Source: Anaerolineae bacterium (GTDB taxonomy: Bacteria; Chloroflexota; Anaerolineae; 4572-78; J111). From it: a stretch of 21,543 nt of DNA. Below are positions 6,484 through 13,325 of the stretch, piece after piece; the first letter of the stretch is position 1, and each line of letters begins with the position of its first letter. Location: NCBI GenBank assembly GCA_020433835.1, contig JAGRBY010000046.1:1-21543 (forward strand), written 5' to 3'. The position numbers were made by a program, and so were the translations under genes. Below the pieces are notes generated by a model. That model ran no database searches. It was not told the origin of the DNA and worked only from the letters and a program-made list of their open reading frames with translations.

Positions 6484-9400
6484 TTAAAATTCAACAAAGC
6501 TTCGATAATGAGTATCAGTATAGTATCTCCGACCGTCACTGCCAATCACAATCCGTTCTGCTCCTCTATTAACTCCCGGTGTGTGAGGATAAATATCGTA
6601 TTCTCGATAAGTAATCGGATTATTAGCGCCGTCTCGTGTTGGCAGAATCATATCATCTGAGACGTAGCCTGAATTCCCGTAAGGTCTATCACCAACAAAG
6701 CCAGTTTGTTTCGCACCACCATTTGCCGCAGCGAAATCCGCAGCCGTAATAGCTTCAGCAGGTGCCGTACCGGATTCACCCGCCCAGATTTTGTGACCTC
6801 GATTTAGGAAGTCCTCTAAATCTACAGCCTCATGATGGCCCAGCATTCGCTCTAAATGAGCGGCATCGTCGACTTTGTCAAATGCCAACAACCGCTCTAA
6901 TTGGGTAGCGTCAGTAATTTTGTCGATTTTGAGGAGATTTTCGAGTTGAGCAGCGTCGGTAATTTTGTCGATTTTGAGGAGATTTTCAAGTTGGGCAGCG
7001 TCAGTAATTTTGTTAATTTTGAGGAGGTTTTCGAGTTGAGCGGCATCAGTAATTTTGTCGATTTTGAGGAGATTTTCGAGTTGGGCTACATCCGTCACTT
7101 TGTCTAACAGTGACATTAACTGCGAGACATCACTTACTTTGTCCAACAGTTCTATGGCCTTGGCCGCATCACCCACTTTGTCGATAACCTCGATAGCTTT
7201 GGTCACATCACCCGCTTTTTCAAGCAGTTGGATCGCTTTGGCCGCATCGCCTACTTTGTCCAATACTCTTAGAGCATCTGCAAAATTATCAACATAGTTG
7301 ACTAATTCTAAGGCCTTGGCTATACTGCCGGCTTTTCGGAACAGATTAATTATATCTGCTGCCCGATCAACCATCCGTATTAATTTACCCAAGTTGCCGA
7401 TAAATTTGAGGATGATAAAAATCTCGGCCAATGACAGCAAAACATCCATAAAAGCATTGCCAATTTTGCGCCACTTTTCAAAAATCGATAGGGAATCATC
7501 CGCAAAAACTTGAATAGCGGTGACAATCATGACGATTACAGCGACAATGGCCATCACAATGCCGACCCAAAGCAAGACTTGTCCTAAGAAGGCAAAAATA
7601 GCACCTAGGGCTGCACCAATGGTGGCAAAGACACCCGCAAAAACTAAAACAGCTGCCACAATCAAAACAATGGCCAAAACCACGATCACGACTAGCAGAA
7701 TCACGCCAATGTTCTCAACAATCGTATTCCAAAGGCCAACCAAATTATCCCACATGCCTGTGAAAAAGCCTGAAATACCTTCCCAAATTTGGCCGAGCAA
7801 GCTTTGCTCTTTCTGTTTTTCCGCCTCTGCTACCAATTCATCTATCTTAGTTGAAGTTTCAGAAATAGCCGTGTTTAACTCGGCCAAACCATCCGAAACT
7901 TTCTGTCTAATTTCGGCTGCTCCTTCTTGTAATTTTGTTTCCCACTCGCCCTCACATTCCTGAATCTTGGTGCTCAATTCTAGATCGATCTCATTGATCG
8001 TCTGCTGCATCTCTGCCAAGCTCTCTGTTTCGGCTTGATCTGATTGGGTCGTAAACTTGGTTAACATTTCCGAGATGTGGTTCTCAAAGTCTGTCTCAAT
8101 TTGGTCTATCCCAGTAATAATTTGATCAACTTGTGTACTTGCTTCACTTACTATCGTTTCAATAATGCTTTGAGTAGAGGGTTCAAAGTCGGCCTCAATT
8201 TGTTCCAAAGTCTCCTTGTGTTGGCTAATGGTCTGATCTATCTCCTGATCGGCGGCAGCGATGTTTTCCAGAATGAGAGAGTCAGGGTACATGCCAATGT
8301 CTTCCTGTAATAACGCAAGCTGTTGATCAATAAAATTGATCACCTGTTGGACGCTCTCGTCAACTTGATTGACCGCAGTTAGAGCCGCTTGATCTAGCTC
8401 CGTTTCTGCTTGGGGCAGCAAGGTTTGGAATTGTTTACTAGTTTGCTGATAGGTTCGCTCAACCTCAGTAATGGCTTCTTTTTCGGATTGATCCACTTGA
8501 TTTAAATTCTGTTGAGCCAAGCTATTCATCTGAGCGATGGTCTCATCCCGAACTTTGTTAATATTTTGACGACCCTCTGTCTCGACTTCTATAAAACGGG
8601 AGGCCGCTTGCTCACCTTCGTTAATAAATTTATCAGCCAAGGTTTGAGCATCTTGACGAGCCTTTTTAGATATATCACGACCAGCCTGTGTAATTTTCGC
8701 TGCCGTCTCATTGGCCATTTTTACAGCTTCACTTTGCACAGAAGCGGGAGCATTTGTAGCTAAGGTGCGAGCTGTCTCAGCCTTTGCAGCACTCTCATCC
8801 TGCGCTCGTTGGGCTTCATCTTCCCCTACTTGCCTAGCGTCAACCGCTTTACCTTCAGCCGCCGCTCTCACATCATTCTGTCGCTGCAAAATAAGCTGGG
8901 CCAAATTTTGCAACTCTGTTTCAGCGTTGGCAATGGTATTATCATTCGTGCTATCCCGCTGAGCGATGATTTCATCTCGTGCTGTCTCAGCCTGTTGTTG
9001 AATTTGGCTAAATATCTCGGTGTAGCTTTCTTCAAGCCGTATCAATTCCGCATCAAGTGCCTGCCGTGCTTGTTGTTTCTGCGTTTCAGCTTGGGTTAAA
9101 ATATCGACTTTTACAGTTTCAGCTGAACTAATTATCGTTTCTTTCTTGGTTGTACTGCGCTCAACAAATGCCTGATAAGCCTCATATGTCTCACCCTCAA
9201 GGGCTACTTCATCTCCCGAGGAGGCTGTAATATTAGCTTGCTCTTGAGTGTCTCTTGTTGTTTCATGAATTTGGGCTGAACTTTCTGTCGACTGAACAAC
9301 TGTACTATTAGCTAATTGATTGTCGATTAGCCCAGCCTGGTCAGTGCTATTGGCTCTTGATGAATCAACATTACCTTCTGGCAAAGTTTGTGAAGCATTT

Positions 9401-10458
9401 GCTTGTGGCTCACTTGCCTCTACTTTGTTGTCATTGCTCTGACTTTCAGGGTTGGGTAAAGGTGCGGGGCTATTAGGCTGAGTTGCCTCTACCTCAGATT
9501 GTGTTTCCGATGGCTCATCAATTGAACCAGCAGTCGCATCTGAGTTAACCTCTATTTCTTCTAGACTACCTCCAGTTTCAGATGGTAACTGAACGTCTTC
9601 TGTTGGTGTGCCATTTTCGTCTGTCTCTATATTTTTTTCATTTGTTAATCGTTGGATAGCCCGATTGGTCGCCGCCCCCTGCTGCACCACATGGGTCAAC
9701 TCGTGGGCCATCAAGTGCCGACCCTCATCGGTGCCTGGCTGGTACTCACCCTGATTGAAAGCGATATCGCTGCCGACGGTATAAGCCCGAGCGTTCAAAT
9801 CCTGAGCGGTCTGAACCGCCGTGTCGCCTGTATGAACACGCACATCGCTAAAATCAGCCCCGATGCGATCCTCAAAAAAAGTTCGATCTTCATCGGGCAG
9901 AGGCGCTCCGCCACCCTGTAACTGACCTATTTTGCTTTCTAAACCTTCATTAACCTCAGGTACATCGTCACCCTTGGTTTGTATTTGCCGAAACGCCGTT
10001 TGAACAGGCAGCGATGTGTTCTCTTCATCGTCCGGCGGAGGTTCAGCCGGAGCGGGCATACGCATTACAGCATCAGCGACGGCATCGGCTTCTTGCTCGA
10101 ATTCGTCACCCGGTTCGTTGACAGCGAGCTTGGGCTGAAGCCAGTTTGTACTGGCTTGTCGATGGGCACCATTTGAGTCGGCGTTAGGCTTAACCGCCGC
10201 CATTACTGATTGCATATAGCGATTGCCCTGCCCCTGAGCAATTTGGCTCGCCATCGCTTGCCGCTGTATGGTTGACAGACGGTTATCAGACAGCCGCGCG
10301 GCCTGACCTTGAGGGGTCGGTGCGTCACTCGCCCCGGTCAGTCCACTGGGCAGCTCTGTTAAAACCGCTGATCCACCCATCGGCTCAAGGGTAGGGGTTG
10401 GCGTTGGTTTATTCTTTTTGTCCGGTTGTTTCTCAGAACTTTGGTTCTGTTTGGACAT
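6484..10458 (-). CDS. DUF4157 polymorphic toxin with C-terminal RNase Sa/barnase-like domain
   Basis: This 1324-residue modular toxin has these parts in order: a disordered start; the tag STIQRQAMASQIAQGQGNRY (62-81); EPGDEFEQEADAVADAV (115-131); DUF4157 with DFSDVRVHTGD and HELTHVVQQ (HExxH at 252-256); an acidic Ser/Asn/Glu/Pro-rich spacer (about 270-430); a long Gln/Glu/Ala-rich coiled coil (about 430-890); three hydrophobic segments (about 915-945, 950-982, 1004-1025); amphipathic helical repeats (about 1056-1200); and a C-terminal toxin. The tip ITYREYDIYPHTPGVNRGAE, then RIVIG and DTHYRSF, matches guanyl-specific ribonucleases. Glu1286, Arg1302 and His1317 fit the catalytic Glu/Arg/His set, and the Glu-to-His distance (31) equals that in RNase Sa. 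A barstar-like gene follows 15 nt downstream. Such a size suggests surface or end attachment, or unfolding, rather than simple lumen packing; that is inference. The ribosome binding site is weak (CGAGAA). Confidence 0.92.
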   Translation of the reverse strand: MSKQNQSSEKQPDKKNKPTPTPTLEPMGGSAVLTELPSGLTGASDAPTPQGQAARLSDNRLSTIQRQAMASQIAQGQGNRYMQSVMAAVKPNADSNGAHRQASTNWLQPKLAVNEPGDEFEQEADAVADAVMRMPAPAEPPPDDEENTSLPVQTAFRQIQTKGDDVPEVNEGLESKIGQLQGGGAPLPDEDRTFFEDRIGADFSDVRVHTGDTAVQTAQDLNARAYTVGSDIAFNQGEYQPGTDEGRHLMAHELTHVVQQGAATNRAIQRLTNEKNIETDENGTPTEDVQLPSETGGSLEEIEVNSDATAGSIDEPSETQSEVEATQPNSPAPLPNPESQSNDNKVEASEPQANASQTLPEGNVDSSRANSTDQAGLIDNQLANSTVVQSTESSAQIHETTRDTQEQANITASSGDEVALEGETYEAYQAFVERSTTKKETIISSAETVKVDILTQAETQKQQARQALDAELIRLEESYTEIFSQIQQQAETARDEIIAQRDSTNDNTIANAETELQNLAQLILQRQNDVRAAAEGKAVDARQVGEDEAQRAQDESAAKAETARTLATNAPASVQSEAVKMANETAAKITQAGRDISKKARQDAQTLADKFINEGEQAASRFIEVETEGRQNINKVRDETIAQMNSLAQQNLNQVDQSEKEAITEVERTYQQTSKQFQTLLPQAETELDQAALTAVNQVDESVQQVINFIDQQLALLQEDIGMYPDSLILENIAAADQEIDQTISQHKETLEQIEADFEPSTQSIIETIVSEASTQVDQIITGIDQIETDFENHISEMLTKFTTQSDQAETESLAEMQQTINEIDLELSTKIQECEGEWETKLQEGAAEIRQKVSDGLAELNTAISETSTKIDELVAEAEKQKEQSLLGQIWEGISGFFTGMWDNLVGLWNTIVENIGVILLVVIVVLAIVLIVAAVLVFAGVFATIGAALGAIFAFLGQVLLWVGIVMAIVAVIVMIVTAIQVFADDSLSIFEKWRKIGNAFMDVLLSLAEIFIILKFIGNLGKLIRMVDRAADIINLFRKAGSIAKALELVNYVDNFADALRVLDKVGDAAKAIQLLEKAGDVTKAIEVIDKVGDAAKAIELLDKVSDVSQLMSLLDKVTDVAQLENLLKIDKITDAAQLENLLKINKITDAAQLENLLKIDKITDAAQLENLLKIDKITDATQLERLLAFDKVDDAAHLERMLGHHEAVDLEDFLNRGHKIWAGESGTAPAEAITAADFAAANGGAKQTGFVGDRPYGNSGYVSDDMILPTRDGANNPITYREYDIYPHTPGVNRGAERIVIGSDGRRYYTDTHYRSFVEF
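6859..7293 (-). repeat. Coding tandem repeats (39-bp then 45-bp units) in the RNase toxin
   Basis: Residues about 1056-1200 of the toxin are short amphipathic repeats. The upstream part uses 13-residue units such as AIELLDKVSDVSQ. The downstream part switches to 15-residue units such as LENLLKIDKITDAAQ. The 45-bp units at 6901-6945, 6946-6990, 6991-7035 and 7036-7080 are nearly identical in DNA, implying recent duplication. The older 39-bp units are diverged. The array lies between the hydrophobic segments and the RNase domain. Confidence 0.9.
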
Positions 10459-10510
10459 CGTTTCTCGTGCCTATTTAAATGGGTCAGACATAATTTTGCT
10501 CTTACGAAAG

Positions 10511-11446
10511 CTACTCAGACGTCTTGGAATAGTTCTGGAGCAGCGCTTGTGCTTCTGGAAAATCCAATTCCTGGAGTTGCAAGTTGGCTACGCTTCGCAC
10601 TTGAATATTTTCATCTTGTAAGGCTTGACGGTATAAATCCCAAATGTCGATTGTTTTGTCCGCTGCGTAAATTTGCCCATGTAAGGGCACAAAAGACATC
10701 GCATTTTGGATAGCAAATAAGCGAATATATTCTAAATTGCTGTTCATCGCTTGCTGAATGGTGGCAAAAGCCATCGGTTTGCCCATTTCGGCCAATAGCC
10801 CTGCTGCTTGCGTTGCTGCGGTGTGGGCATCAACATCTAGCTGAGCTGTTTTTTCAAGGGTGGGCACCGCCGAGCTATCACCCAAACGATATAATCCGTA
10901 AATAGCTAAATTTTGAGACGTTTGATCACTATCCTCTAAACCTCGACGAAACAGATCCTCATCTTGTTGTTCAGGGTGCCGGGTTAGTAAATAGTAAGCT
11001 GCGCTACGAATGAGACCACTCGAATGTTGCGTAGCTTGTCGCCATTCATCCGGCGTAGTGCCAAAGCCGTTAGCTGTTAAAAGTTCTTGGCTGCGCTCTG
11101 TCTCCCACTGAGAATAGGGAACATTGAGCGGTTTATAGTCGGGAATGATAACATCGCTGGTGATGGTGATAGACTCTATGGGTTTTTCTTCTGTTGGTGT
11201 TGGGAGTTCGTGGTTGGTTGTCTCCTCCGGTGTCTCCGGCATATGAGTTGACTCCATCTCAGGTGTTACAATGGTCTTTTGTTCACGACTGACAACGACT
11301 TGAGCGTTGTCTGGTAATTCGGTAGTACAAGACCATAATAAACACATAGCTAAAAAAAGGCCCACCTTGCACTGGGCTAAACTGGCAAATAGTGCCTTAG
11401 GAATCTGTTTAAGATTTCTAGGAGACGATGTCAGCCGCCACCTCAT
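10511..11446 (-). CDS. Lipoprotein with HEAT-like repeats, candidate immunity or accessory protein
   Basis: This protein has about 311 residues. A basic N-terminus leads to the hydrophobic segment VGLFLAMCLLWSC, where LLWS-C (Cys40) fits a lipobox, so it is probably exported and lipid anchored. A Pro/Glu/Thr-rich tether (to about residue 100) is followed by helical repeats such as GLIRSAAYYLLTR, QTSQNLAIYGLYRLGDSSAV, HTAATQAAGLLAEMGKPMAF and ENIQVRSVANLQLQEL, typical of HEAT/PBS-lyase-type scaffolds. The ATG at 11446 has GGTGA 8 nt upstream; a GTG at 11461 is the alternative. Either start lies inside the upstream LysM/HExxH gene (stop at 11418), so the two are translationally linked. It is the only exported cell-envelope protein in the cargo cluster. 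A protective role against the overlapping gene's product is a plausible but unproven reading. Confidence 0.75.
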   Translation of the reverse strand: MRWRLTSSPRNLKQIPKALFASLAQCKVGLFLAMCLLWSCTTELPDNAQVVVSREQKTIVTPEMESTHMPETPEETTNHELPTPTEEKPIESITITSDVIIPDYKPLNVPYSQWETERSQELLTANGFGTTPDEWRQATQHSSGLIRSAAYYLLTRHPEQQDEDLFRRGLEDSDQTSQNLAIYGLYRLGDSSAVPTLEKTAQLDVDAHTAATQAAGLLAEMGKPMAFATIQQAMNSNLEYIRLFAIQNAMSFVPLHGQIYAADKTIDIWDLYRQALQDENIQVRSVANLQLQELDFPEAQALLQNYSKTSE

Positions 11447-13013
11447 AATTGCTATCACCACTATTGACCGAGCCAGGTAATGTCCAGACGGCTGTCAATA
11501 ACGAATTGCCATCGGCATCCCAAAGGTCGATAGTGACATCCCCGTCACAGTTGGTTGCGTCTGAGAAAACATCGCTCGGCAGGACAAAGAATATTTGTGA
11601 ACCACTAACCCTGACTGTCTCTGAAATATAAATCTTTGAGTCTAAGGTCAAAGATATAGAGAGATCTTGCTCCATAACAATACTGGGCAGATCAAAGATC
11701 TGGCCGGGAAAGATGAGATTGCCGCCATTTCGGGCTTTGCCGGGATTGGCCCGATGGATATCGCGCCAATATCGTCCATGTCCATAGGTTCGTTCAGCGA
11801 TGTCCCATAAAGTGTCGCCTTCAACAATTTCATATTCTTCGCCACCCTTGGGCAGAATAGTTACTTCGGTAGAGATGAGACCATAATCACCGACGTCACC
11901 TTTGGCTTTAACGGCATCGGCTCTGGCTTGATAAAGCGGCGCGCCATCGCCGTAGGCATCCCCTTCGGCTGCCGGGGCACTAGCTAGCGCGTTAAATACT
12001 CTTTGCCCTTCTGCTAATGCCTGCGATAGTAATGTATCCCTAATTTCAGTGGCCGATGTCGCCGTTTGACTATTTAACCAATTTTCAATTGCTGTGACCC
12101 TTTGAGGCCCCCAAGATAAGGCTCTTTGATCGGAAGCATGAAAAAGCTCATGGCGAATGGTAAGATCTTCAGCCCAAAATTCAGTACGTGGCGGGCGTCC
12201 GTTGTCGCTGCTCATATCGGGGGTTAAATCGCTTGCTACAAGCTGATAATTACAGGCTTTTACATCTGGGTCATTTTCATCTTGAATATCAATTTGTCCA
12301 CCTGGCCCAGTACCTGACCGAGCTTCCCACTGTATCTTCAGGACCAATTCTCCACTGACGTGATATACGCCCGGGCTGGGTACAATACGAACCCCTGTTA
12401 ATGAGGCACTTGAGTTTGTAACCCCAAACTCAGTACCACCAGGTGCAGGGCCACCGCGTTCGATAGTAGGGGTGTAGGTCAAAGATGTGGAAATAGTGTC
12501 GTCGCTCACTTCATCTTCTTCTGCCCCCAAAAGCTCGTCGATGAAGATAGTTTCTTCTTGTGCTGTCTGCTCTTCTGAGTCTGCCGAGACATCTTCGCTT
12601 GAACGAGATATAACTTGGCTAAACGGCATTCTAATTACCTGCTGCCTCTGCCCACCGGGTAACGTATTTTCCGTTATGCGTGTATGCCCTGTTCTTTGCA
12701 TCAGCGGCTCTTGTTTTTCTGTCGACTGTGATTCTGCGGCGGTTTCATCCTGCTTCATTTGCACCATCAACCGCTGTAGATACTTATTACCGCCTATCTG
12801 CCCAATTTGCCCGGCTATTATTTGGCGTTGTAGAAGGGACAAACGCGGATTGTTTAAAGTATTGGCCTGATCTCGAACATTGTCTGTGGCCGAAGATAAT
12901 GCAGGCATCGTCATTGCAACGGGTTCCAAGCCTTGCCCCGATTGTTTTATAATTTGCTTGGGTTTCCTGTCCCGATCACCCTTGTGGTCCGGGGTTTGAC
13001 TCTGCCTTGACAT
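11418..13013 (-). CDS. LysM and HExxH domain eCIS cargo candidate
   Basis: This 531-residue protein begins with a disordered region that contains the cluster tag RLSLLQRQIIAGQIGQIGGN then KYLQRL (57-82). An acidic region follows (135-172). A domain of about 175-380 contains DLTIRHELFHASDQRALSW with HELFH at 288-292. After a helix comes EGDAYGDGAPLYQARADAV, an arrangement like that of the other HExxH cargo protein in this cluster. A LysM module occupies 393-443 (YEIVEGDTLWDIAERTYGHG ... NLIFPGQIFDLP). The final about 85 residues are beta-rich. LysM binds peptidoglycan or chitin-like glycans, or in eCIS (Pvc7-like) helps baseplate assembly. Here the tag and HExxH favour cargo. Of two adjacent ATGs the second (13013) has the better AGGAG spacing. 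It leads the cargo cluster and overlaps the lipoprotein gene. Confidence 0.75.
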   Translation of the reverse strand: MSRQSQTPDHKGDRDRKPKQIIKQSGQGLEPVAMTMPALSSATDNVRDQANTLNNPRLSLLQRQIIAGQIGQIGGNKYLQRLMVQMKQDETAAESQSTEKQEPLMQRTGHTRITENTLPGGQRQQVIRMPFSQVISRSSEDVSADSEEQTAQEETIFIDELLGAEEDEVSDDTISTSLTYTPTIERGGPAPGGTEFGVTNSSASLTGVRIVPSPGVYHVSGELVLKIQWEARSGTGPGGQIDIQDENDPDVKACNYQLVASDLTPDMSSDNGRPPRTEFWAEDLTIRHELFHASDQRALSWGPQRVTAIENWLNSQTATSATEIRDTLLSQALAEGQRVFNALASAPAAEGDAYGDGAPLYQARADAVKAKGDVGDYGLISTEVTILPKGGEEYEIVEGDTLWDIAERTYGHGRYWRDIHRANPGKARNGGNLIFPGQIFDLPSIVMEQDLSISLTLDSKIYISETVRVSGSQIFFVLPSDVFSDATNCDGDVTIDLWDADGNSLLTAVWTLPGSVNSGDSNYEVAADIVS

Positions 13014-13061
13014 CATTTTCTCCTGGTTACCATTCCATCAAATTAACAAATTAATAAATTA

Positions 13062-13090
13062 CAAATATTGTTATTTTTGATTTTGTTCAA
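13062..13090 (-). promoter_or_regulatory. Possible promoter of the cargo operon
   Basis: On the minus strand TTGAAC (13085-13090) and TATTTG (13062-13067) are separated by 17 nt within an AT-rich stretch. This would start transcription about 40 nt ahead of the LysM/HExxH gene. The -10 box is imperfect, so this is only a candidate. Confidence 0.35.
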
Positions 13091-13173
13091 CATTTGATGT
13101 GATACGGTATAAACTTTGGTCTATTTTGCTTTCATTGGTCGCCACTTTGAAACTGTTTGAGCGCAATTTATGC

Positions 13174-13295
13174 GTTACGCATTTCAAAAGGTGACAGTCA
13201 CTTTGATGTAATAAATCGCGCTATATAGACCAAACGGACGCTCAGGTTCAATCAATAAGTGACTGTCACCTGCTAAATACGCCCAACTGCGTAAC
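13174..13295. repeat. Nested inverted-repeat element, copy A
   Basis: Outer arms GTTACGCA (13174-13181) and TGCGTAAC (13288-13295) enclose inner 14-bp perfect arms GGTGACAGTCACTT (13190-13203) and AAGTGACTGTCACC (13257-13270). Each inner arm contains its own palindrome GTGAC-n-GTCAC. The inner unit is 81 bp, the same as in the related copy at 16058-16138, and ATAAATC and CCAAAC are shared in the interior. It occupies most of the 312-nt gap between the ATPase and the cargo operon. It is most easily read as a MITE-like element, or as paired operator sites. Confidence 0.75.
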
Positions 13296-13300
13296 TTCTA
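13283..13300. repeat. 18-bp repeat CCAACYGCGTAACTTCTA, copy 2
   Basis: This is the second copy of the 18-bp sequence at 67-84, with one mismatch. It covers the outer right arm of inverted-repeat copy A and ends 25 nt from the stop codon of the ATPase gene. Confidence 0.5.
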
Positions 13301-13325
13301 GTAATCATCAACCAATAGTTTCTCT

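Noticed and set aside
11446..11461. GTG at 11461 as the start of the lipoprotein.
   Set aside because: ATG at 11446 has a GGTGA 8 nt upstream and gives a normal lipoprotein signal; the GTG adds five residues without a better ribosome binding site.
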